In this document: in pieces, positions 49,401 to 62,000 of the stretch | Layout of the letters: the number at the start of each line of letters is the position of its first letter | Position numbering within the stretch: position 1 is the first letter of the stretch | Source: Ascidia mentula | Taxonomy: Eukaryota; Chordata; Ascidiacea; Phlebobranchia; Ascidiidae | DNA: 64,000 nt | NCBI GenBank assembly: GCA_947561715.1 | Contig: OX387200.1 | Span: 5,520,501-5,584,500 of the forward strand | Direction of reading: 5' to 3' | Position numbers and translations under genes: made by a program | Notes under the pieces: model-generated | What the model was told of the DNA's origin: nothing | The model's input: only the letters and a program-made list of their open reading frames with translations | Database searches by the model: none

Positions 49401-52400
49401 GTTTCAAATTTTACTTTTTTACGAAATCAAACACTATGCCCACATAATTTTGAATTCTGTTAAGTCATACAAATCTGTATACTTTTCCTTGTTGATTACA
49501 GTGTTAGGTTATACTACCATATGCCAAAGTAGAAACACTGACTATAATGCAGTCTGTGACAACAGGAGTTTGTACTATTTTTCAGAATTTTTTCTGTTAT
49601 TTTGCAGTCTAACTTGCTCAATTAAACAACAAAAGGAATCAGAACACACCGCTATAATACTGTAAGCACAGGATATCCCATTGGCCACCAAACCAAAAAG
49701 TGCACATGCATTAAAGAGTTGGTTGACTGACAAAACTAACCTGATGAAACTGGTGTTGCAACTGTGGAGGTGGAAGCTGATTCCTGACCATCATGTTCTG
49801 CTGGTTGATGTTGGGCTGTGGTGGCATCATTCCACGGGGTACTACATAAAAGCAGAGCATTTTGTACAAGGTGGTTTATCACAACCAGAACCAAATATAC
49901 TACTTTCTGTCATTTGCATTTAAGTTATACCCTCATCTGGTTTCACTGTTATGTTTTCATGTTTAGCATTAAAAGGTATATGTATTTGCAACAAAATGCA
50001 TCAAGAAATTGTAATTAAATTGCCAAACAGATCGCCATGAGTTCATAACAGCATAAAAAACTATACCTTGTCAATTAACCAAATCTACCACATCTGCACA
50101 AGTAAAAAAGTGATAAAAAAAAAGAATTTTAAAAGTACTCACAGCCACAAAATAAAGTTGACAACACATGGCAATATACACCATAATAACGCAGGTAAAA
50201 TTGTTTTTACATTGGTAATGTTATTAGCTGTCCTGGTTTCTGTAAACATCACAATGTGACATATATTACATCATGACCTTCCCTTTTGTGGGTGTCAACT
50301 TGACTGAGTGTTTTTTGACTTGGGTCTTGGCATTTACCACAACTGTTCAGTTTAACTGGTTGTAATTATGGTTTTATGTCCCTTTTTGGCAAACGCTTAT
50401 GGCCGACCTGCCAGCTGCCATAGTGAATGGGTGCAACGCAATGTTTTTAATGTTTATTACCTAGATCCATGCATGTATATTAGTGGCTACATCTTCATTT
50501 ACTTCAATCAAAACTTTGCCACATTTTAACAAAGTTTAGCCTGTATATACAATATTTAATCTACAAAAAACTGAAAATTCTTCTGACTAAACACAGAAAT
50601 ATGTGCTTGCATTTAATCACATTATTAAGAAAACAACTTTTAATTATTCAATGTTTTTTGAAACAAGTAAATATATTTATTATAAAATAACTCACTGTAA
50701 TCCATTCCACTTTTCATAACTGGATCAGGCTAAAAACAAAAAAAACATATACTAACCAATAAATTACTACTGTTGCTTTCAGGCATGTTTTGTTGCTGCA
50801 ATATGGCTTTCCCGACAACAACAACAAATTAAAAAGCTTGCAATTGTATATCTGTTTGAATTACATTTTCACAACAAGATATAGGATTTATTCATTTTGT
50901 CAAATTATAAAGCTCACCTTGCTCATTTGCTGTCCCCACCCACTGTTTGGCGCTTCACTTTGAGGCCACTGCTGTTCATTTGGCTGGCTCCAACCCATGT
51001 TTGGTTTACTGACAGTGTTCCAATTAGAGGCAACACCTCCTTTGCCCCATTTGTCACCACCAACTTTGCCACCCCAACCAGTGCTGCCATTGTCAATGGT
51101 ATTGGGTCGTGTTGGTGAGGCATCACCCCAACCCTTTGGCGATGGAGGCCGATTAGCTGCCGGGTTTACTTGTGGTGGAGCACCCCAGCCCTTGGCGACT
51201 GCTTCTGTATTGGCATTGGAGTTAACAGGGGCTGCAGGCATATCACCCATGCCATTCTTTCCTTTCTTGTCCCAGAGATTCACTTTGCTGTAGACACCTG
51301 GGTCGCCCCATGCTGCAGTACCATTGTCCACTGTGCTCGGTCTACGAGCTGTCATAGGAGGTTCGGTTGGCCTGCCCCAGGTAGCGGGATCAGACACAGG
51401 GGACTGTGGCATTGGATTATTGCCCCAATTTGAAGCAGACTGCATAGGACGAGAATTTCCGCCAGCTCCCCACCCCGAAGCTGATGCACCACTATTATCT
51501 GCTGGTGGCATGTTGCCCCAGCCTTGGTTGGATGGAGCTTGCTGGGGCACAGGGGCACCCCATCCAGTCGGTGTTACTGGTGTTGGACCTGGCATGTCGT
51601 TCCATCTTCCAGCAATGTTCTGTGTATTTGGTTGAGTCTCTTCCCAACCAGAAGCAGCACCAGAGTTTCCAGACCCATATGCAGGGCGTGGTTGCTGGGG
51701 TGCCTGTTGTTGTGGTGGCACACCCCAGTTTTGAGTGGGGGCTGGTGGCTGATTGTAGTTGGCCCCAGATCCCCAGTTATTTCCAGGCTTGCTGTCACCC
51801 CAACCAGGACCTGACGGCATCTGAGAGCCTGGCTTACCCCATGCTTCAGTTCCATTACTTATTGAAGAAGGTGGACGACCCATGTTTGCATTGTCCGTGA
51901 CATTCCAACTTGTGCCCTGCTGTATAGGCTTTTTGCCCCAGCCTTCATGGGAATTGACAATCAGCTGTACCGGATCCGGCTCGCCAGGGGTAGGAAGTGG
52001 TGTGGTTCCTGCAGAACTTTCAGCCAGGTCTTGCTCACTGTCAGCAGGAGGTGACTCTGAACTACCTGTGCTGGATGGTAAGCCTGCCGCTGCTGCCTTT
52101 GCCCAGGAAGAGGGATGAGTGTTACTGGACACTTGTGTTGTGCTTGCAATGGTCTGAGGATTGCTTGGTGCAGGTGGCTGGGGTGGTTGCGGAGGCTCAG
52201 GAGTTTGCATATTGGTGGTCGGCAAGTTTGGGGAGGTTTCAGGTTGGGCACCCCAGCCACTACCGCTGTTATCATTGACTTGTGGTTGTGGCACCTGGGT
52301 TCCCCAGCCACTACCGCTGTTATCATTGACTTGTGGTTGTGGCACCTGGGTTCCCCAGCCACTACCGCTGTTATCATTGACTTGTGGTTGTGGCACCTGG

Positions 52401-52825
52401 GTTCCCCAGCCACTTTGCTGGGTGACAGTGGATCTGCTCCACACAGCAGTGCCATCATCAACTGATTGTGACTGTGGCTGCTGTTGACCCCATGAGTGGC
52501 CTGAAGGCACTCCCCATCCAGACCCTGCTGGTGGTTTTGCCGAAGTATCTGGTAATCTTCCCCATCCAGAAGTACCACTGTCAGGTTCACTTGGAGGGGC
52601 TGATCCCCAACCTGTGTCATCTTGTGTGGGTTTGCCTTGTGGCTGTGTCATACTGGTCATACTATCTTGTTCAGATGGTGCTGCACCGAGCTGCGGCCAG
52701 CTTGCGGGGTTTGTCTGTGGTGTGTTGACAACAGAACCTCTGTTCCAGTTGCCTTCAGAAGATGCTATATTGCCACTGTTTTGCGTGGCCCACGGAATAT
52801 TTGCACTCATTGCAATAATTCGCAA
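43432..52825 (-). CDS. TNRC6: TNRC6/GW182, Argonaute partner in miRNA silencing
   Basis: Scaffold linking Argonaute to PABP and the CCR4-NOT and PAN2-PAN3 deadenylases in the cytoplasm. Fourteen exons: 52825-50918, 50729-50696, 49841-49741, 49256-49101, 48958-48881, 48268-48063, 47893-47709, 47329-47254, 46303-46147, 45824-45686, 45140-44937, 44522-44446, 44156-43962, 43779-43432; about 1287 aa (vertebrates 1700-1960). Exon 1 is the Argonaute-binding region with dozens of GW/WG pairs and an [20 protein letters not shown] motif. Then a Gln-rich helix region, [10 protein letters not shown], a PAM2-type [27 protein letters not shown] and [16 protein letters not shown], an RRM ([12 protein letters not shown] to [11 protein letters not shown]) and a C-terminal GW region ending ENLLGGENM, matching vertebrate GGGGESM. 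I see no UBA domain. Start could be 52825 or the in-frame ATG at 52810 (MSANIPW). Confidence 0.97.
45345..45440 (+). mobile_element. hAT-like element end in a TNRC6 intron
   Basis: Begins CAGGGGTCAGCAAGCTACAG and has CATCTGGCCCGCC, like the ends of hAT (Charlie-type) elements, which often start CAGGGGTCGGCAAACT. The opposite terminus was not found, so it is a fragment or has diverged beyond recognition. Confidence 0.4.
47416..47521 (+). ncRNA. Hammerhead ribozyme relative inside a near-perfect inverted repeat
   Basis: Ribozyme part 47460-47512: stem I AGCTGCA/TGCAGCT, core CTGATGA at 47467-47473, stem II GAAC/GGTC with one mismatch, then CAAA instead of GAAA at 47487, stem III ACAG/CTGT, cleavage site UC at 47504-47505. 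The single core change (G12 to C) should strongly reduce or abolish cleavage. A left arm at 47416-47449 is complementary at 33 of 34 positions to 47488-47521, which contains stem III, the cleavage site and stem I. It lies antisense in a TNRC6 intron. Confidence 0.8.
48733..48800 (+). mobile_element. hAT-like element end in a TNRC6 intron
   Basis: GCAGGGCTTCTTAAACTTTT followed by GGATCCCTCAA resembles hAT ends of the CAGTGGTTCTCAAACTTTT type. No matching opposite end recognised; weak call. Confidence 0.35.
52251..52420 (-). repeat. 51 bp coding minisatellite in TNRC6 exon 1
   Basis: A 51-base unit encoding the 17 residues [17 protein letters not shown] is repeated three times essentially without change (unit starts at 52251, 52302, 52353 and 52404 on the plus strand). 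The period is a multiple of three, so the reading frame is kept and each unit adds one GWG Argonaute-binding motif. Near identity points to recent expansion. Confidence 0.95.
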
Positions 52826-55800
52826 TAAAGCATAGTTAGACTCTACATCAATGCATCTGTCACAAATGTATCAAGTGGGTAATTCTGAAACAACAACTTT
52901 TGGTGCAAAACAAGGGCTTGTATGCAAGGCATGTTAATGCAACAGCAAATCGCATATAAACAAACACCTGTTTTCATATAATCACGAAACTGTTGTGTAT
53001 GAATTTACTATTAGTAATATGACCAGTTACACTGGTTTATTTGTAAATAAACACATAGTAGTCAAACATCAATTTATTTTGCAAAAATTAGATATACATA
53101 CTCTTAGAAACTGTAGCGTAATGCTTCACTGCCTGTAACGCCCCAGTAATTGTGACGTCATATGTGGCCTACTATATAAGGCCGACCAGGGCTAATGTGA
53201 GCCCTTACCGCTTGTAGCAATTACGTCAATACATGGTGTCAGAAGTGGGATTCGAACCCACGCCTCCATTCGGAGACCTGATTAACATATCAAATTTGAA
53301 AAAAATATTGCACATGTATGTTATATATTTACCGCACACATCTGCAAAATTTTATCAGTAATCTGTACAAACAAATAAAGGAAAAAGGGTGGTACAAAAA
53401 AAAACTTTCGCTATCACAGCCAGTGAAAAAAACATGTGTGCAAATTTCGATCTTTCAAATCTTGTAACCATACAGACCACAACTTGGTATGAATCAGTAA
53501 AATAATCAAAATGAAGAATATTTTAAAACCAAGCCACAAAAGTCTTAAAAGACAGAGTTTCATTTTCTAAAGGCTATAAAGCAGAATTTACACGGCAAAC
53601 ACAAATCTATGTCACAGACTTGACTATTTTAGATAATCACATAAATGTCACCAGTTCAACTTACGTCAAAATTAAACGCTTTTCTATAGATTGTACTTTC
53701 ATTGTATTCATCATCAGTGCGGCAGAGAATGTACACGCAACTTAAGTAACTTTTTACATAAATACATTATGTCAAGATGTCCAACCGCGGATAGAAAAAA
53801 AATGAAAACGTCTTAACAAAGCAACAGTCTTAGCACATCCAACTGACGCCATCGAACGCAAAAATCCAGCAAAAATTGTGATTTCGGCATTCGTTGAAGT
53901 TTGCGGAAATTAACAAGACCGACTGGGGTTTACTTGGTGTCTTTATTAATGGTAAAATTATGTTTTATCGTACTATACAAAATTCCAAAAACAGTTAAAT
54001 TTAAGACTAGTTTTTGTGAACACTTTTAAAAAATACTATATATAAGTATACTAGTATATCCAACAGCAAACATTTTTATCGTGGATGTTTTTGTTGTTGG
54101 GTTATGAAATTCATAAATTTTATTTCGTTTGTATTTTTTGCCTGATTCGTCAAATAAAAGCCAACACTTTGTTGTTTGAAGTTAAGGTCATATATAGAAT
54201 GCTATTAAAAAACACACATACTCTACAATATGCAGTGCGTGTCACCACTGTGCGATACGGTTGCAGCATAGAATACTAAAAGTATTCTATGGTTGCAGTG
54301 AGTTTTAAGCAAAACACGTTTATTGAAATATCTGGGAGCAGACAACTTAGCATAAATAACAAATTCTTTTGTGGAGGTATGGTCAAATTCCTTAAAATTA
54401 CAAATCGTCATTTCCTGTCTGTCAGTGCGCTCATTCGATTTCACAAAATTCCCACTTTTCTATTTGTTAACAAAAGGTAGGTTGGGTAGGGACCATTGTG
54501 ATTGACGTCGGCGTCAGCGAGTTGGTGGTTTTCTTTTTTCTCGGTGGAACATTTGTTTCAGTTCGTTTAGTCGCTAGTTTTGTGTACCTTTTTTACTATG
54601 CTACCAAAATATATGTAAAGTTTTAGTGTGATGTCCTGATAAACAGAGTATAATTGATTTCTCAAAGATCTTGTGTTGGTTTTTATCTTTACATACGCTA
54701 AACCTCTGATTAGGCAAATGTCTAAAATGTGTTAGCATTTAAAATATTCGAAAAAGATGTAAACGTTCACAATGTTGCTTATTGCTGACTGCAGTTTGTA
54801 TCCTTTCAATATAAAAGAGCAAATTGATAAATATGTAAGTCTAAAATAAATGTTAAAAAACCTCTGCAAAGTTTGCAGGCACATTAAATCAATCATTTTA
54901 ATGTTAAGTTTAATTTTTCTGAAAGATTATCTTAGTTTAGTTGAGTGGTGACAACTCCTAAAAGGGGCAAACAAGTGATTAACCATGGCATACCAAGTGA
55001 TTTACAAGTCCATAGTCCTATATACTGTTTTAGGTAATCAAAAAAATATTTGTGGTAAGTTTGTCATGATAATATAATAGTTTCTAGAAATGTTGGTGCT
55101 GTGATTAAAAGCCTGGTTTACAGGATATTTATGTAGCCAAGTTAATAGACTGATTTATTCGTATTTGTAATCTTTTGTTCAGTGCCAAAATGACAGCAAG
55201 CTCATGTGAACAGCCTTTTAAAGATTACTACTTAAATCAGTTGATACAAACTTCTCTATTACATAACAAAAATATTGGCAGAACCAGCAAGTGATTCGCA
55301 TTTTGACTTGATTTGTAAATTGCGATACTGCATTTTAAAGGTTGCCAACCCATGCTCTAGTTTTTGCAATACCCTGATGCCAGAATAGAACCAAGAGGAC
55401 GTTTTTTGTTTGTTAATGTTTGTTATTTTTTACGACGATTACCAATAATATTTTACAATAGTGTATATATATCTAAGCTTTCTGTGAATAACTTTGTTTT
55501 CATATAGTTTACTACAAAAGTTGGTTTATGTAATGTTTCATTATATGAGAATGCTTATTACCAACAGAGCAAATCATGTCAGTAGACTTAATGCCTTGCA
55601 TTGTTTTTCCCTTTATGAAAAATGATTTTAAAAATCAATGTTTTGTAGTGTTGGGCTGTCCACCAACAATTTCAGTGCAGGGGGTCTTATACCTTCAGCT
55701 GTACATGAAAAAAGGTCGTTAAACCTTTTGCACACTACTTTGTGATCAACAAAAAAAAATCCTCCAGGCAAATAACAGACTCATCAATCTGGCAGCTGTG

Positions 55801-56091
55801 TTGGTTTAAACATCATTTCTATGGACAGATGATTTATTGCCATCTGCATTTAGTTAAACTGATTGCTTTCTGGTATCCTATTTTGTGGTTTGTTATATTG
55901 CTTATCTGTCGTTTCATGTGACAACCTACTTTTCCAGCTCTGTGTAAATGCACATTACTTGTGCCAAAAGGAATTAGAGTAAATTAAGTAAATCTTTGGT
56001 AACATCGGCTTGATCACCGCTTTGCGGAATGCTCTCTTCTGATTGGATGTAAGCGAGAAAAACAGTGATTGTTGCAGCGCATAACAACACT
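52826..56091. other. Divergent spacer between TNRC6 and CSNK1G
   Basis: Holds both promoters and 5' non-coding exons. A short LTR fossil with a tRNA copy lies at 53112-53281. A small perfect hairpin, TAGAATACT/AGTATTCTA, is at about 54269-54289. The less AT-rich stretch near 54490-54600 may be a 5' UTR exon of CSNK1G. A pyrimidine-poor but usable acceptor (gttgcag, ends 56077) precedes the CSNK1G start. No other gene seen. Confidence 0.4.
53112..53281 (+). mobile_element. LTR-retroelement fossil: short LTR plus long tRNA-Leu primer-site copy
   Basis: 53112-53233 begins TGTAGC and ends ATACA, with a TATATAAGG box near 53172: a 122 bp LTR. Immediately after, from 53234, is TGG plus about 45 bases complementary to the 3' half of tRNA-Leu (acceptor strand, T arm with GGGATTCGAACCC, variable arm, part of the anticodon stem). 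The TGG equals the post-transcriptional CCA, so this derives from tRNA used as primer. No internal coding region and no second LTR are seen; it is a fragment. The small LTR suggests a miniature or Ty3-like element; age unknown, probably old. Confidence 0.65.
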
Positions 56092-59000
56092 ATGCAGGGG
56101 AGGGGCAATGGAGGTGATAGGCGGGATCAGGCAGGCAAACGTGGGGAACGAGGTCACCATGGTGGTCGCCCTGGGGCAAATGACCCAAGGAATCGTACCA
56201 CAACCCCAAATTCCGGAATGCTAATGGTGGGCCCTAACTTTCGAGTGGGGAAAAAGATTGGCTGTGGAAATTTTGGGGAATTACGCTTGGGTAAGTGTTG
56301 AGAACTGTTCAAAACCTTTGTGTGTATTGGCTTTATCATAAAAAGCAATAAACAAAATTGGGAACTCTTGTGATAAATGGCAAGTACTGTTTTTCCTGAT
56401 ATCGTATCTTCTGAACTATATATTGGGATGTATATATATGCAAAGACTTTACAAAGTCTCTAAGACATAGATTTCCTTACTACTATCAACTTTAGGTATG
56501 TTGAAAATGTATTGAAAAATATATATACCACACAAATTGGTTGTACTTCAAAAAGTTTATGTAACCAATTGGGAAGTTGTTAAATGACTGTACACCACAC
56601 CGGCAATCTTGCGTTTTCTTTGCATAATGGTATCTTTGTTTAAACTGCTCAGTCAATATTGACTTTGCCCCATGTGACAAATGTTGCCAAGTGCCATCAG
56701 GCTAATAACTATCTCTTTTCCCAAAACTAAGACGTATCTCTTGTTTGCAGGTAAAAACCTGTACAACAACGAGCATGTGGCCATCAAACTGGTAAGTGTC
56801 AGCCCTTTTCAATATGAAATACAATTTAACAAACCAGCAATTATGTATGCTTGCACAGAAGAACATTGTCACGAGTTATTTTTCAAAATGTATTATTATA
56901 TGGTATAGAATTCACAAACCATAGGTAGAATAACTTTGCAATGCTAAAGTTTGTTAAAGAATGACAGACCAAGAGAATGTAGTTGTTAGTAAAACGTTTA
57001 TTGGGAGACAGAAAACAATTGTTTTTTTCAACATTAACCTGAGGAAGTCTCGCCGGATGGTGGACGAAACGTTGGTTACAATAAACACTTATGTAATTTA
57101 AGTGCCAGAAGAACAATTCCTTTCAATAATTGTTTTGTAATTTATGTTTGGGTTTTTTTTCACTAAAAAAATTCTGTCAAATGACCAAAACGCCAGCAAA
57201 AATTTAGAACATTTTTAATTTATTTTGGTCATTTACGATATAATATTTTTAAATTGTCTATGTAACTAAAAGAAATAACGAAACGCATGCGCCAAGAATT
57301 ATAAAAACGACGTCCGGGGCAACGGAAAAGGCATTTTCTGCTACCTATGAGACGCTCGAATAATCTACCAGTCAATTTCCTTTGGGACATAGTGTCCGAA
57401 ACTGCTTTTATTTTTTGTGACATTTCTAAAAAAAATGGGGCAATGACAGACAAATGACACACAAAAAAACAGTTATATACATCACATGTCGATAGTCTTT
57501 AAACAAATCTTTCCGTAAGTCTGTGTTAAATGTTGTAAACAAGTATATATACTGAACACTGATTTTGGTACCAACAGGAACCAATGAAGTCCAGGGCACC
57601 CCAACTGCACTTGGAATACAGATATTACAAACTATTAGGGAATACAGGTGTGTGATATATTCTGTTATGGTCCAGAGGTCTTTTATATAATCCTATTTAA
57701 CAATGTCAGATAATCAACTTTATTTTTTCACGAACAGTAAACACATTCATAATTCATATCCAGAATTAATAGTTTAGTGTGTTACCCCATCTGTTCGTAA
57801 AAATCCTGTGTGTTATTTTTATGTCACTTTCAAAATGCGCAAATAACCTGTATTTTTTATAGAAGGAATCCCTCAAGTTTATTACTTTGGACCATGTGGA
57901 AAATATAATGCAATGGTAATGGAATTACTGGGCCCAAGTCTGGAAGACCTTTTCGATTTGTGTGATCGCACGTTTACACTGAAAACTGTGCTGATGATTG
58001 CTATACAATTGGTAAGTAGTAGTATGTTTAGTTATTTGTATGTGCTTCTAGCTACACTTAAGACTTTGTTGTTGAGGCCGTTTGGTTGCTTGATGGTTAA
58101 TATTTGAATGCAAATATCCAAGACATTCTGTGTCAACACATTTGTGGTTTCTTCACATTTGTGGTATAATTCCTTCCAAGCTACAAGCTTTTTTGATTGT
58201 TTTTTACTCATTAAATGCTCTAAAGTCATTAATTTGATATATAACTGAATGGAAATATTTCTACAAATTTGAATCAGCAGAATGAGGAATATTGTTGCAG
58301 CCAGACATATCTTCAAGTCTTACAAGTGCCACTCTCTCTGAATAGCAACAGGAACATTGCAATTTAACTAACAATCTTCACCATAATAGCCCTGTTAATT
58401 AGATTATCCAAAGTGTGTATTTATAAACCATGGTTTGGACATCAAATCGTTGACTTTAAAATCATTTTTCAAATAATTGCCAGTCAGTCTGCAGTGAACT
58501 GCATTGTCTGGCATGGGGACAAATGCAGCATTTCTTACGGATACTTCAACTAACATAGGAAGTAATTTGGTCTTTTAGTGTTTGACCTCCACTTTTCTTA
58601 CTGTTGCTGGCCTTTTTCCGAATGTGCATGCAATCTCTCATGCCTGTTTTTGGCAAAGGTAGTGTCACCCCTAGGTCACATACCCAATGACTGATTGTCC
58701 AACTGTTAAGTTAGCTTGGCCTGTCCACCTTTGATGGAAGTATGATGCAGTTTTTTCATACAAAAAGGAAAACAGCTATCCTACATAATACTTGCAAATT
58801 TACAAGGCTTTAATACAGCATATATATACATGATATACATACTGTTTTTTTCTGATTTAGTTTGTTTAAAATATTCTTCGGAATAACTTTAAATGCAGTG
58901 AATTTTTTTGGCAGATAACACGCATAGAATATGTGCATTCCAAACATCTCATATACCGCGATGTGAAACCAGAAAACTTTCTAATCGGACGAATAGGGTC

Positions 59001-62000
59001 TCCACAGCAGTCCACAATAAACATTATTGACTATGGTCTAGCAAAGGAGTACATTGACCCAGAAACCAGAAAGCACATCCCTTATCGCGAACACAAAAGT
59101 CTCACTGGTACAGCGCGATATATGAGCATTAATACACATCTTGGAAAAGGTATGTGGAGTATTATTTAAGTGTTGGGATGCACATTAAATTACCACATTT
59201 AATGACCAGTATAAATCTCTGTGTATTGCTGGCCAATGAAATAGTATACACACATTATTAGAGGATTATCCAGGATAATGCATGCTGATTTATTTAATTG
59301 TCACTTAGGCCAGTAATGTAGTACATACCACATTTATGGAATTAATAAATTAGTAACCTATGTATTGTAATCAGAGCAAAGCCGAAGAGATGATTTAGAA
59401 GCTCTTGGCCACATGTTCATGTATTTCCTGCGTGGCAGTTTACCTTGGCAAGGGCTGAAGGTAGGGCTTGCATAATACACATTACTTTGTTTTTTTCCAC
59501 CAGAACTTTGATATTAAACAAACTTTAACATAGGCGGACACCTTAAAAGAAAGATACCAGAAGATCGGGGATACGAAGCGTTCCACACCGATTGATGTAC
59601 TTTGTGAAAACCATCCTGGTGAGACATAGTTATTATCACATACCAACATCAGCAATACTTAACTTTGGTTGACTATTTTTTGCTCTGTACTTTATATGGG
59701 TGATTGTATTTTATGCAGAATAATTGTCTTGCCTTTGTTTGGTTTGTGTGTAAACCACATGACGTTAGGCATATGCTCATGTGACTGTCTGCACTGAAGA
59801 TGCAACAAAAATATTTTGTCAAACACTTCATAATTGCATAGTATTATTATTCATGTTAAAATAAAACAGTAATTTTAACTGGACCCCAAACTGTTTATGT
59901 CATAACAGTTGAAACCTCTGATGTCTCCAACCCATAGTGTGCCAATCAATGCCATCAGGTTCACATGTTTTGTCATATATGTGGTTAGCTCTATGACATC
60001 ATCTGCTTATATGGAGCTTACTAATCACTCGTTATGTCTACTAAAAGGACAGTCACTTATTCAAGGAAGTTTCGTCTCTTGTTTGGCGTATGTGCTGATT
60101 AACATACTGTTCGGTTGTTAAGGGTGTATTTGTTCAAGCACTTTGTTTGGTTTTACATGGTTTCCAGACACAGGGCTGTGGTGAAATGCCGTCTTTAAAG
60201 CACTGGTTTAAACTCATTAATTTCATTAAACTTGGCATGTGTCAATTTCACTGAAAATACACTTTTGATCAAATTAGGAAGTATCTAAATTTTGTTTAAA
60301 CTTCTAACTTTAACCAAACATGTGAATAGCAATAACCACCCTTCAATATTTCCTGCATATTTGCACATAACATTGGAGTGCTACGTTTAAACCCAACATT
60401 TGTTCATGAACCGACCATATAAGGAGTGACAGTTACAAATATATATGTCAAGGATGAAATAGATCATACTGGTGCTATTTTAGTTCTCTTTGTTCAAAAC
60501 ACTTTTTCTTTCCTGCATCTTTCAGTGTTTTAATGACTAATGGACAAGGTGCTTCCTGCCTGTTAATACCTGATTGTGTTACGTAATACGACATACACTT
60601 GAAAGATGGGTGTAATTATATCCTTCTCTGGGGTCTTTATGGTAATTTACATGATCACTGTTGCTTTTTTGCTTCTCTCATTTGGCTGTGACATCATAGA
60701 TCTAAATTTGTAGCACAATTACCACCACAAACCCTGGATGTTGTTTGGTTAACTTGGATATATCCATGCTGCACATAAGTTTGTTTACAATAAATACTTG
60801 TTGGACCGATTGCAAAAAAAACAGGGCCAATATTTAAAATGACTGTCTGTATATTATTAATTGTCAATCTTTTGGAAATTACAATGTATGAGATGACGAA
60901 TCTGGCTCTGCAAAATTAGTTATAGAATTCTGTCTGTGTAATCTTACATAATTAACATTTCTGCAGACGAGATGGCAGCTTATCTCCGATATGTTCGTCA
61001 CCTGGATTTCTTTGAGACTCCAGATTATGACTATCTGCGGAAACTGTTCTCTGATCTCTATGAACGCAAGGGATACCCACATGACGCAGAGTTTGACTGG
61101 TCTGGAAAACAATTGGTAAGATAACAGCAGATTTCAAAGACCTTAAATGGTCAAGCCAAAAATATCCTAATTGTAACAATTGATAAGGATAGGTACTTAA
61201 AATTGTTATATTCCATAACTAAGAACATTTCTTCGATGTGCTATGTTTTCAAATGCTCTGGGGTATATAAAAATTATTGCTTTCGTAAAAAAGCACCCAG
61301 CAGCTACATTTATTGGAAAAGTGATCATAAAAATGAAAAAAACTAACGAACAACCTTGCTCAAACACGGTCTGTTGTTCAAAAACCCATATCTCGTTAAA
61401 TGGAGTCTTGCAAGCATGGTAGTGAGAGAGTTTCTGTAAATCCTTGACGCTATTTAATCATTTATTAATGGAAAATCTGTTGGTGTTAGCATAAAGATTT
61501 ATTTGAAGGGTGACAGTGGCACCGTGGCCACAAGACAAAGCTAACTGTTGACATAGTAATTTTATATTTGCCCAAAGGATTGTATTAGTCCACACAAGAT
61601 ATATACATCTCCTGATGTATTTGTTCTAATTTTGTGCTGTAGTGTTCAAAAAAGTGTACACCAAGGATTTTTTGTCCAGTGCGTTACTTTTTGTTGGCTA
61701 CATAATCGGGTTTGTTAGTGTCAAAAACTTCGTTATATACCTTTTTTACTAAAAATTGTCTTTGAATATATTATGAACATGCCTGTTTATGGTCATGATA
61801 TAAAAACCGCAGGGATGTTGATCCTGTAAAAAGCTTTTTTTGACGAAAGCGTCTGTAAATTTATTGATTGTAGCACTACTATTTGCCCATATTTTTCGGT
61901 TTTAAAGATCGTGTTAAAAAAGCACATTGTTGCCAATCACTGTGATTAGTATTGTATGTTACAGGATATAGCACATAAATAGTTCCTGTCCAACACACCT

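Noticed and set aside
50997-52828. Many plus-strand open frames opposite TNRC6 exon 1
   Set aside because: They are antisense shadows of the repetitive GW-coding exon; no domain, and the 51 bp repeat keeps all frames open because its length is a multiple of three.
59791-59845. CTGAAGA, an ACAAAA/TTTTGT stem and CAAACA, hammerhead-like order
   Set aside because: Core and GAAA boxes are both altered and stems I and III do not pair; too weak to call.
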